Positions 57,825 through 64,000 of a stretch of 64,000 nucleotides of DNA are shown here, piece after piece. The stretch covers positions 62,001 to 126,000 of the forward strand of contig JBQVOK010000008.1 of NCBI GenBank assembly GCA_052437175.1. Reading direction: 5' to 3'. The notes beneath the pieces were generated by a model, which had not been told where the DNA came from, searched no databases, and saw only the letters and a list, made by a program, of their open reading frames with translations. The DNA is from JACVCJ01 sp052437175 (GTDB lineage: Bacteria > Bacteroidota > Bacteroidia > CAIKAF01). The position numbers and the translations under genes are program-made. Position 1 is the first letter of the stretch. Each line of letters starts with the position of its first letter.

Positions 57825-59080
57825 TCGAAACGAATGGCCCGTATGGGCTTCACTCTTTTTACCGCCTGCACCGGCAGCAACATGGCCAGCAGGCACACGG
57901 CAAATGTTCCGGCATTGATGATCAGCAGCCATTGCCAGCTGAAATGCATCGGTACCACTTCTACGTAGTAGGTTGCTTTATCCAGCTTAATGATGCGGTA
58001 CGTATTCTGCAGGAAGATCACCAGCAGGGCCACGGCATTACCCGCCAGCATGCCCGTACCCGTGATCCAGGCAGAGCGGTACAGGAAAATACGCACCAGC
58101 AGGCGGTGTGTGGCTCCCAGCGCACGCAGGATGCCTATCATCTGGGTCTTTTCCAGGATCAGGATCAGCAGGGCCGAGGTCATGCTTACCATCCCGATCA
58201 GGATCATCAGGGTAATAATAATGAACACGTTGATGTTCTGGTATTCGAGCCAGAGAAAGATCTCGGGTTCTATTTCCTTTACGTTGCGCACGTTCAGGTC
58301 GAAAGGCGTTTGCAGGCGTACCTCTTCGGTAAGTGCGTCGAGCTGGTCCACATCGTTGAGCATTACCTCGTACCCGGCCACCGACGAATAATACCAGTTA
58401 TTGAGGTCCTGCACCTGGCGCATATCGCACCACACGATCTTTTCGTCCAGTTCGGCCAGCCCGGTTTCGTATATACCTGCAATGCGAAAACGGCGCGGGG
58501 CCCGCTGCGGGGACTCGATCTCGGGTACTTTTTCACCCGGCCGGTTAATGAAATAGGCCGTAATGGTATCGTTCAGCTTCAGGAATAATTTTTTACACAG
58601 TTCTGTCGAAACCACGATGTCCGAAGAACTTTGCAGGGAATCGCCCCGGTATACCGGAGCCGTTCCTTCTTTTAAATACCGTTCGAAAAAAGTTGGGTTA
58701 TACGATGCTGGCAAACCTTTATAAAGCACGCCCTGTATCTCGCTGCCGGTCTTAATGATGGCCGGCTTGGACGCAAAGGCCTGCACATAGGCAACACCTT
58801 CTATGGTCTGCAGGGCAAGCGGCAGGCTGGGATCGAACGGTACCGGCTCTACTTCAAAGGAATTACCGCTGGAAAAACCGGTAACCTGGATATGCGCCTG
58901 CAAACCGGTCACTTTTTCAGTGATCTCGCCCTGGAAACCGGTAACGATGGATACGGAAACGATCATAACGGCCAGGGAAAGCGCCACCGTAGCGGATGCC
59001 AGCCATACGATAGGCCCTGCAAAACCGCGGTTCTTATTCCAGCCGGAGATCTTCGACGCTATAAAATAAGCCGTATTCAT
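57821..59080 (-). CDS. LolC/LolE-type ABC transporter permease
   Basis: 419 residues, from the ATG at 59080. One helix near the N-terminus (IVWLASATVALSLAVMIVSVSIV), a ~230-residue periplasmic MacB-like region, then three helices (VFIIITLMILIGMVSMTSALLIL, SAWITGTGMLAGNAVALLVIFL, WLLIINAGTFAVCLLAMLLPVQ), with FtsX signature KTQMIGILRALGATHRLLVRIFL and AVKRVKPIRAIRFD. In Gram-negatives this moves lipoproteins from inner to outer membrane, in keeping with the many lipoproteins here. No LolD ATPase or LolA lies nearby. The stop overlaps the convergent stop. Confidence 0.88.
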   Translation of the reverse strand: MNTAYFIASKISGWNKNRGFAGPIVWLASATVALSLAVMIVSVSIVTGFQGEITEKVTGLQAHIQVTGFSSGNSFEVEPVPFDPSLPLALQTIEGVAYVQAFASKPAIIKTGSEIQGVLYKGLPASYNPTFFERYLKEGTAPVYRGDSLQSSSDIVVSTELCKKLFLKLNDTITAYFINRPGEKVPEIESPQRAPRRFRIAGIYETGLAELDEKIVWCDMRQVQDLNNWYYSSVAGYEVMLNDVDQLDALTEEVRLQTPFDLNVRNVKEIEPEIFLWLEYQNINVFIIITLMILIGMVSMTSALLILILEKTQMIGILRALGATHRLLVRIFLYRSAWITGTGMLAGNAVALLVIFLQNTYRIIKLDKATYYVEVVPMHFSWQWLLIINAGTFAVCLLAMLLPVQAVKRVKPIRAIRFD

Positions 59081-59139
59081 TCGGCCTCTAAAGTACAAAG
59101 AAGTTCAGTTCTTACAGATATTCTTCCTTCGTATATGCA

Positions 59140-60957
59140 TCAATATCCGCTGTGTATCCATTTGTGCATAGCCATACGGTTCCCCGAACGCAAACGGAGT
59201 AGATACATTCCCGCAGGCAGGCTGCCCGTGCTCCAGTGCTGCATCTGTACGCCGGCAGATGCATACAGCCGCGTTACTGCGATCTGCTGACCCGCTGCGT
59301 TGTAAAGTGTTGCGGAAAGATCGGTCGCTTCCGGGCTGTGCAGCATAAAGGCAAGCGTGCCCGATTGCAGGCTGCAGGAACTTACCCGGAAACCGGGAAG
59401 CGTTTCTTCCGCAACCCCGGAAGTACCCCCGGAAGTGTCCTGTTCCGCTTGTTCCGGTCCGCAGCGCGAAAAAGATCCGCTGCCCGTACGGTAACGATAG
59501 AGAGCCGGGTTGATGTCCTGCTCAAACGTATTCGGGATACCCACGGAAGGCAGGGGCCGCAGGATATTCCAGTAGTCAGGCGGTATCGCAGGCAGATAGT
59601 ACGACACGTCGTTCAGGCTTCCCGTACCGGCCGGCGTAATGGTCCCCTTTACATTATTGCCGTACTGAAAATGTCCGCTGCCCTGCAGGTTGTAAAACCC
59701 GAGAGCGCCTGTGATGTCATTGCCCACGAAATTCTGTCCGTCGCTCTGCACAGAACCGGACGACATCATCAGTCCATACAGCTCTATTTTATTACGGAAA
59801 AACGTATTGTAAGGCCCCGAAGGCCCCCATACAATATCGATCTGCAGGTTTTGTGCAATATTCCCTTCAAACAGGTTGGCAAAGGCATAGTGGCCATGCA
59901 GGCAGATATCCGCTGCATAATCGGGAATGGGCTCCGAGCGTAAGGGTTCCCGGGAATAATTATAACCGAACACATTGCCGTTGGCGCCCTGCTTTACGAT
60001 CATGGCATGGCGCAGCTTACGGAAGATGCAGTTCTCCACACGGTTGGAGGCGGCATGCGCGATCAGAAGTACGCCGTAACCGCGCGTACCCGAACCATCG
60101 TAGGCAAAAGCTTCATGAAAATAAGATTTGGACACTTGTGTATGCGCCGTACTTTCCAGCAAAACATGGGCATATACGCTTTTAAAACTCTCTACACCGC
60201 GTATATAGCAATTCCGTGCAAAGCTGAAATAAAAGCCATAACCGCCTGAGCCGGCATCAGTGCGGGTCATACTGAAACACTCAAAACCCACGGCCTGCCG
60301 GGGTGTTATACGCCGGATCTCCGGCTGCAGAAGCGGATCCATATCTATACGCAATGCTTCGTCCAGCCAGATGGTATCGCCCGAAACGGAGTCGATGCGG
60401 GCCAGGTGCCCTACGGAAAAAGAGGCCCAGGAAGCGGGAGCGATGTCCCAGGCACCGTTGGTCTGGCGTATCTCGATACAGTCACCCACATTAAAAGCCG
60501 CCTGTCCCGGGGGCAGGAACAATTTACGTGAGTTGCGCCGGAACCCGCCGGCAAGAGCCGTAAAGGACTGGTTCTGGTTACTGCGGATGTTGAAACTGTT
60601 GCCGGAACCACCCTGGAAACGGAATTCAAAACGGGTGGAATCGGCGCCGTCGCCACGGATAATGACGCTGTCGGGCAGGGAAATGCTGCTGTGGAAACGA
60701 TAGGTACCCGCCGGGAAATACAGGATGCGGGGCTCTCCTGAAGCAGCGGCCAGGGCGGCGTTCAGGGCCGGCGCATCGTCGAGCGTATCGTCGGGAACGG
60801 CCCCGAAGCCGGTGATCAGCGAAACAGGCCAGTTAGCACCGAAAGATGCTTCCAGACCGGCGGCAGACCAGTCGGTACGCAGGGTATCGGGTATCACCTG
60901 TGCCAGGCCGAATGCACAGGAAAAGAGGCCCAGCAGGGCCGTAAGTACAGGTTTCAT
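59140..60957 (-). CDS. Right-handed beta-helix (pectate-lyase-3-like) T9SS cargo
   Basis: 605 residues: signal peptide (1-19, ending FGLAQ), an N-terminal pectate-lyase superfamily 3 opening (GFGAVPDDTLDDAPALNAALAA, ILYFPAGTYRFHSSISLPD, IRGDGADSTRF), parallel beta-helix coils (SFARNCYIRGVESFKSVYAHV, NRVENCIFRKLRHAMIVKQG, ANLFEGNIAQNLQI), a serine/glycine-rich linker and a type A T9SS signal (SATLYNAAGQQIAV, GMYLLRLRSGN). The fold suggests polysaccharide binding or cleavage. The catalytic residues of known lyases cannot be assigned by eye. Confidence 0.85.
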   Translation of the reverse strand: MKPVLTALLGLFSCAFGLAQVIPDTLRTDWSAAGLEASFGANWPVSLITGFGAVPDDTLDDAPALNAALAAASGEPRILYFPAGTYRFHSSISLPDSVIIRGDGADSTRFEFRFQGGSGNSFNIRSNQNQSFTALAGGFRRNSRKLFLPPGQAAFNVGDCIEIRQTNGAWDIAPASWASFSVGHLARIDSVSGDTIWLDEALRIDMDPLLQPEIRRITPRQAVGFECFSMTRTDAGSGGYGFYFSFARNCYIRGVESFKSVYAHVLLESTAHTQVSKSYFHEAFAYDGSGTRGYGVLLIAHAASNRVENCIFRKLRHAMIVKQGANGNVFGYNYSREPLRSEPIPDYAADICLHGHYAFANLFEGNIAQNLQIDIVWGPSGPYNTFFRNKIELYGLMMSSGSVQSDGQNFVGNDITGALGFYNLQGSGHFQYGNNVKGTITPAGTGSLNDVSYYLPAIPPDYWNILRPLPSVGIPNTFEQDINPALYRYRTGSGSFSRCGPEQAEQDTSGGTSGVAEETLPGFRVSSCSLQSGTLAFMLHSPEATDLSATLYNAAGQQIAVTRLYASAGVQMQHWSTGSLPAGMYLLRLRSGNRMAMHKWIHSGY

Positions 60958-60978
60958 CGTGTGTCAGAAAAAGGTGAT

Positions 60979-61008
60979 ACAAGATAACAAAGTATCCCGT
61001 TCTGCAAA
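60979..61008 (-). promoter_or_regulatory. Promoter of the beta-helix protein gene (TTTG-N18-TATCTTGT)
   Basis: TTTG (61008-61005) and TATCTTGT (60986-60979) on the minus strand are 18 bases apart, giving a leader of about 16 bases. Confidence 0.5.
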
Positions 61009-61032
61009 CTAAGTATACTGAAAATGTTTAGC

Positions 61033-61767
61033 TTAACTACTGAAGATATTGTACTTCAGGATACAGAAAATAGCCCGGAACCCGTCCTGCCAGCCGATCT
61101 TCTTGCCTTCTTCGTAGGTACGTCCGTAATACGAAATTCCTACTTCGTAGATGCGTACACGGGGCACGCGGGCAATTTTGGCGGTCACTTCCGGCTCAAA
61201 ACCGAAACGTTTCTCTTCCAGGGGGATCGACTGCAACATTTTGGTATTGAAGAGCTTGTAGCATGTTTCCATGTCCGTAAGGTTCAGGTTGGTGAACATA
61301 TTGGACAGGAAGGTGAGGAACTTATTACCGATGGTATGCCAGAAGAAGAGGATGCGGTGGGCATTGCCGCCCATAAAACGGGAGCCGTACACCACATCGG
61401 CATAGCCGTCGATCACGGGTTTCAGCAGGATATTGTATTCTTCGGGATCGTATTCCAGGTCGGCATCCTGTATAATGAGATAATCGCCTGTAGCTTCTGC
61501 GATACCGGTATGCAGGGCTGCGCCTTTGCCCATGTTCACGGGGTGTTTGTAATACCGGATATTGAAATCGGGGTTCTCCTGCTGGTATTTCAGGATGGAT
61601 TCCTCGGTATGGTCGCGGCTGCAGTCGTTCACTAGGATCACCTCTTTCTCGATGTTGTTCAGCAGTTGAACTGCCTTTACCTTATTCAGGATCAGGTGAA
61701 TGGTATTCCCTTCATTGTAGGCGGGGATCACGATGGACAGTTTGGAGACCGGCTTCTCTGCAGACAC
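61033..61767 (-). CDS. DPM1-like family 2 glycosyltransferase
   Basis: 244 residues if started at the GTG at 61767 (MSAEKPVSKLSIVIPAYNEG, the normal length before the first motif). An ATG at 61830 would add 21 atypical residues. The GT-A core is intact: IVIPAYNEG, EVILVNDCSRDHTEES, GKGAALHTGIAEATGDYLIIQDADLEYDP (DAD metal site), YADVVYGSRF and MFTNLNLTDMETCYK, as in dolichol/polyprenol-phosphate mannose or glucose synthases. It lacks the C-terminal membrane segments of GtrB types, so it is likely soluble or peripherally bound. Product: probably a polyprenyl-phosphate sugar. Confidence 0.85.
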   Translation of the reverse strand: MSAEKPVSKLSIVIPAYNEGNTIHLILNKVKAVQLLNNIEKEVILVNDCSRDHTEESILKYQQENPDFNIRYYKHPVNMGKGAALHTGIAEATGDYLIIQDADLEYDPEEYNILLKPVIDGYADVVYGSRFMGGNAHRILFFWHTIGNKFLTFLSNMFTNLNLTDMETCYKLFNTKMLQSIPLEEKRFGFEPEVTAKIARVPRVRIYEVGISYYGRTYEEGKKIGWQDGFRAIFCILKYNIFSS

Positions 61768-61859
61768 GTTTCGAGGTAATTTTTTGCAATGATACGGAAA
61801 AACAACTAATCCGAACGGTTCTTCTCCCATAAGCACGGCCTGTTCATGGAGCCTAACGT

Positions 61860-62297
61860 TCAGTTCATTTTAAACTGGATAGGAACAATATATTTGAGCC
61901 TTGTCGGTTTTCCTTTCTGCGTTGCCGGCTGCATACGGGGAAGTGCTGAAATTACGCGGAGGGCTTCTTCTTCCATACCATAGCCGAGCACGACTTCCGG
62001 TTTTTTGTTCTTTACATCTACAATATACCCTGTACTGTCGATGATGAATTCTACGTAAACGGTACCTTCTTTACCAGCCTGTACCGCCTCTTTCGGATAG
62101 GTAAGATTCCTGACTATAAATTGTCCCAGGCTGCGGTCAAAACATTCCAGGCGCTTATCATTATTGAATTTTGCATCACATCCGGGGAAAAGAGGAAGCA
62201 CTTCTTTTGCCCTCCGGAGGCTTCTTGGCATGTCTTTCTGCGCAGAAACCAATAAAGGGAAACTCAAAAAAAGTATAATGAAAATTTTACGGATCAT
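61860..62297 (-). CDS. Secreted TonB-C-terminal-domain protein (copy 1)
   Basis: 145 residues: signal peptide (1-19, ending LLVSAQ) and a TonB C-terminal-like domain (about 60-145: YPKEAVQAGKEGTVYVEFII, EEEALRVISALPRMQPATQKG, YIVPIQFKMN). It has no transmembrane helix beyond the signal and no proline-rich arm, so it cannot work like a classical TonB. Two cysteines, FPGCD and RLECFD, probably form a disulfide; they recur in both neighbouring paralogues. Last of three tandem copies, 19 bases after its neighbour. Confidence 0.85.
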   Translation of the reverse strand: MIRKIFIILFLSFPLLVSAQKDMPRSLRRAKEVLPLFPGCDAKFNNDKRLECFDRSLGQFIVRNLTYPKEAVQAGKEGTVYVEFIIDSTGYIVDVKNKKPEVVLGYGMEEEALRVISALPRMQPATQKGKPTRLKYIVPIQFKMN

Positions 62298-62316
62298 CGT
62301 ATTAAATACGTATGTA

Positions 62317-62766
62317 CTATCCTAATTTAAATGAAAGGGGTATTGCATATTTAACCGCTACCGGCTTTCCTTCATGCACAGCAGGCTGCATACGCGGCAG
62401 TTTTTTCACCACACGCACAGCTTCCTTCACCAGTGAGGGATGAATCTTGTCATCCGGCCTTGTATTCCTTATATCAGTAACATAGCCCTCACGGTCTATA
62501 ACTACTTCCAGGTATACGGTACCCTGTGCTTCCACCTCGCGCGCGTCTGAAGGATAGTATATATTCCTGTTCAATAAAATGCCGAGTTGTACGTCAAAAC
62601 ATTTACGCAATTCTTCAGCAGACTCCAGCGACTCACAACCCGGAAAAACAGGCGGTCTGTCTGCTTCTTCAAAAGACATCAGTGAATCGGCCGGTGCCTG
62701 CGCGCGGACTACGTTTAAAGCAACACTAAAAAAAGCCAGCAGGCTCAGGAAAATAAATTTACGCAT
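62317..62766 (-). CDS. Secreted TonB-C-terminal-domain protein (copy 2)
   Basis: 149 residues: signal peptide (1-22, ending VVRAQ), a ~30-residue acidic segment, then VFPGCES, LRKCFDVQLG and a TonB C-terminal-like domain (YPSDAREVEAQGTVYLEVVI, REGYVTDIRN, LVKEAVRVVKKLPRMQPAVHEG, YAIPLSFKLG). Same Cys pair and architecture as copies 1 and 3 but only moderate identity, so the triplication is old or adaptive. Periplasmic, soluble; partner unknown. Nineteen bases separate it from each neighbour, so the three should be cotranscribed. Confidence 0.85.
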   Translation of the reverse strand: MRKFIFLSLLAFFSVALNVVRAQAPADSLMSFEEADRPPVFPGCESLESAEELRKCFDVQLGILLNRNIYYPSDAREVEAQGTVYLEVVIDREGYVTDIRNTRPDDKIHPSLVKEAVRVVKKLPRMQPAVHEGKPVAVKYAIPLSFKLG

Positions 62767-62785
62767 TATTACAGGTATAAAAATT

Positions 62786-63244
62786 CTAATTCAACACAAA
62801 ACGCACCGGTTGCACAAACTGTACATTTACCGGTTCCCCGTTCAGCATAGCGGGTCTGCTCATGGCCGGCAGTTTCTTCAGCACGCGTATGGCCTCGGCC
62901 TCCAGCTCTTTATTATAGGTACGCCCCGTTACACTGCGCACCTCTTTAACTTCGCCTTCGGTGCCGATGGTAAAGCGCACGTATACCACGCCGGAGATGC
63001 CCTCTTCACGGGCCATGGGCGGATATTTTACATTCTGTATGATCACATTCCGCACACCCTCCTGGAAACAGCCCAGGAGCGAAGTCTCGCTGGTTTCCCC
63101 GTCACAACCGGGAAAAACGGGTACTGTGCTGAAGGATCCTTCGAAACCGGTCCTGATGGCAGGTTCCGGGGCTTCGGGCTGCGCGTAGGAGGCTGCACAG
63201 GTCAGGCCGGAGATCAGCAGGGCGAAGAAGAGTAATTTTTTCAT
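62786..63244 (-). CDS. Secreted TonB-C-terminal-domain protein (copy 3)
   Basis: 152 residues: signal peptide (1-21, ending ASYAQ), then VPVFPGCDG, LLGCFQEG and a TonB-like C-domain (YPPMAREEGISGVVYVRFTI, EAEAIRVLKKLPAMSRPAMLNG, VQPVRFVLN). First gene of the TonB triplet, 23 bases downstream of the WYL regulator, so the regulator may control or be cotranscribed with all three. As in its paralogues there is no membrane anchor. Confidence 0.85.
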   Translation of the reverse strand: MKKLLFFALLISGLTCAASYAQPEAPEPAIRTGFEGSFSTVPVFPGCDGETSETSLLGCFQEGVRNVIIQNVKYPPMAREEGISGVVYVRFTIGTEGEVKEVRSVTGRTYNKELEAEAIRVLKKLPAMSRPAMLNGEPVNVQFVQPVRFVLN

Positions 63245-63267
63245 GGAGACTTATTTCGGTAAAAATA

Positions 63268-64000
63268 TCAATTTTCATTGTCTTTCTCTTCATAGAGCTG
63301 AAGCATTTTCCGGGCCTTTTTCTCCACGATCTTCCGCAGGCTGCGCGGAGCCAGTACTTTCATGCCATCGGCAAAACCGAGTATTTCCCGTTCCAGTTCA
63401 TAATTCAGCTGTACCCGCAGGCTAATAATGATGCCCTCTTCGCTGCGCTGCATCACGCGCTGACTAGCGTGCAGGGGTTTGGTCTCCACATAGGGCGCCT
63501 GATCCCGGTTCACAAAAAGGCTTACGGTATGCAGACGCGCGCCTTCCGATACGGAAACACCCACTACATTACGGTAATATTCCCCGGGATCGATCCCCGG
63601 ATTGGGCCGGTATTCCTCGTTTTCTGCCACTTCTGCTTCCAGGATACGGTCCAGCGCCAGGGTAAGCAGTTCTTTCTTTTTACCGCGCAGCCCCACCAGG
63701 AACCAGCGGTTCTTAAATTCCCGCAGCCACCAAGGATGAAAATAAAAAACGGCAGCCTCCCGGGCTTTAAAGGACTGATAACGTATAGAAAGGGCCTTAT
63801 GCTGCACGATGGCGCGGTACAGCATGTCCAGCCGTTCGATGCCCTTCAGGTGCTCATTGCTTTCCAGTATAATAAGCGGACGACTTTTATGTGTTTCCGT
63901 ATACACGTGATCTTCCAGCTTCTGGATCACTTCATTCAGCTGGCTGAAATGCGAAAAGCCACGGAACTGTTTCAGGATATCTACCGCCTCGTTCATGCGC
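63268..64000 (-). CDS. WYL-domain transcriptional regulator (partial, N-terminus beyond window)
   Basis: The visible 244 or so residues carry a WYL domain (RAIVQHKALSIRYQSFKAREAAVFYFHPWWLREFKNRWFLVGLRG-like stretch, seen as short motifs here) and the C-terminal WCX region (ISLRVQLNYELEREILGFADGMKVLAPRSLRKIV). The HTH expected upstream is cut off by the window edge; an internal Met near 63996 is not a true start. WYL proteins bind nucleic acid or nucleotide ligands and regulate DNA repair, phage defence or metabolism. Its position directly upstream of the TonB triplet hints that it controls them. Confidence 0.75.
   Translation of the reverse strand, partial: RMNEAVDILKQFRGFSHFSQLNEVIQKLEDHVYTETHKSRPLIILESNEHLKGIERLDMLYRAIVQHKALSIRYQSFKAREAAVFYFHPWWLREFKNRWFLVGLRGKKKELLTLALDRILEAEVAENEEYRPNPGIDPGEYYRNVVGVSVSEGARLHTVSLFVNRDQAPYVETKPLHASQRVMQRSEEGIIISLRVQLNYELEREILGFADGMKVLAPRSLRKIVEKKARKMLQLYEEKDNEN

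Noticed and set aside
1..64000. tRNA, rRNA, prophage, integrase or attachment sites
   Set aside because: None of the gaps is long enough or structured like a tRNA, and no phage, integrase or conjugation protein is encoded.

Overview
The window looks like a chromosomal segment from a Bacteroidota member, most likely order Chitinophagales (family Chitinophagaceae or close; inferred from gene content, not from a search). The evidence is: type IX secretion C-terminal sorting domains of both kinds, many Sec/lipobox proteins, a DUF1343/NamZ lipoprotein, DUF4783 and MuiA-type proteins, an SLC5-histidine kinase fusion, promoters fitting the Bacteroidota TTTG-N19-TAnnTTTG pattern, and few strong Shine-Dalgarno sequences. 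G+C is moderate and even. I see no rRNA, tRNA, CRISPR array, prophage or intact insertion sequence.

Layout. 1-5.9 kb: tail of a secreted protein, a MuiA/DUF4139 protein with an inserted SusC-like segment, a small membrane protein, the organic-hydroperoxide pair ohrR-ohr, two lipoproteins and a small cytochrome-c-like lipoprotein. 5.9-18.6 kb: a polyprenyl diphosphate synthase, a deoxyhypusine-synthase-like enzyme, an unrecognised helical protein, a 1553-residue repeat adhesin-like T9SS protein, Hsp20, NamZ and a semialdehyde dehydrogenase. 18.7-28.5 kb: housekeeping genes (BrkB-like protein, nadC, DUF4783, rlmH, a HAD phosphatase, MazG-like protein, rnr, aroA, aroB, proline dehydrogenase), plus an apparent small RNA gene between aroA and rnr.

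28.5-37.7 kb is one of the two most interesting regions. It holds a response regulator, an SLC5-STAC-histidine kinase fusion, a two-helix membrane protein, a DUF6814-like protein, an MHS-family transporter, an outer-membrane porin, a zinc-ribbon/HTH protein derived from an IS1-type transposase N-terminus and, divergently, acetyl-CoA synthetase (acs). Together they read as a sensing, two-membrane uptake and activation module for acetate or another short carboxylate. 37.8-43.2 kb: a PhoD-type phosphatase and a large PKD/T9SS protein.

43.3-57.8 kb is a 14-gene, co-directional surface-glycan cluster: ABC export (Wzm/Wzt with a Wzt C-terminal domain), glycosyltransferases, acyl- and methyltransferases, a FemAB/GNAT-like protein and a polytopic membrane protein. 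Many genes overlap or nearly touch; several probable internal promoters lie in its second half. 57.8-64 kb: a LolC/E-type permease, a beta-helix T9SS protein, a polyprenol-phosphate-type glycosyltransferase, three tandem secreted TonB C-terminal-domain paralogues, and a WYL-domain regulator running off the right edge.
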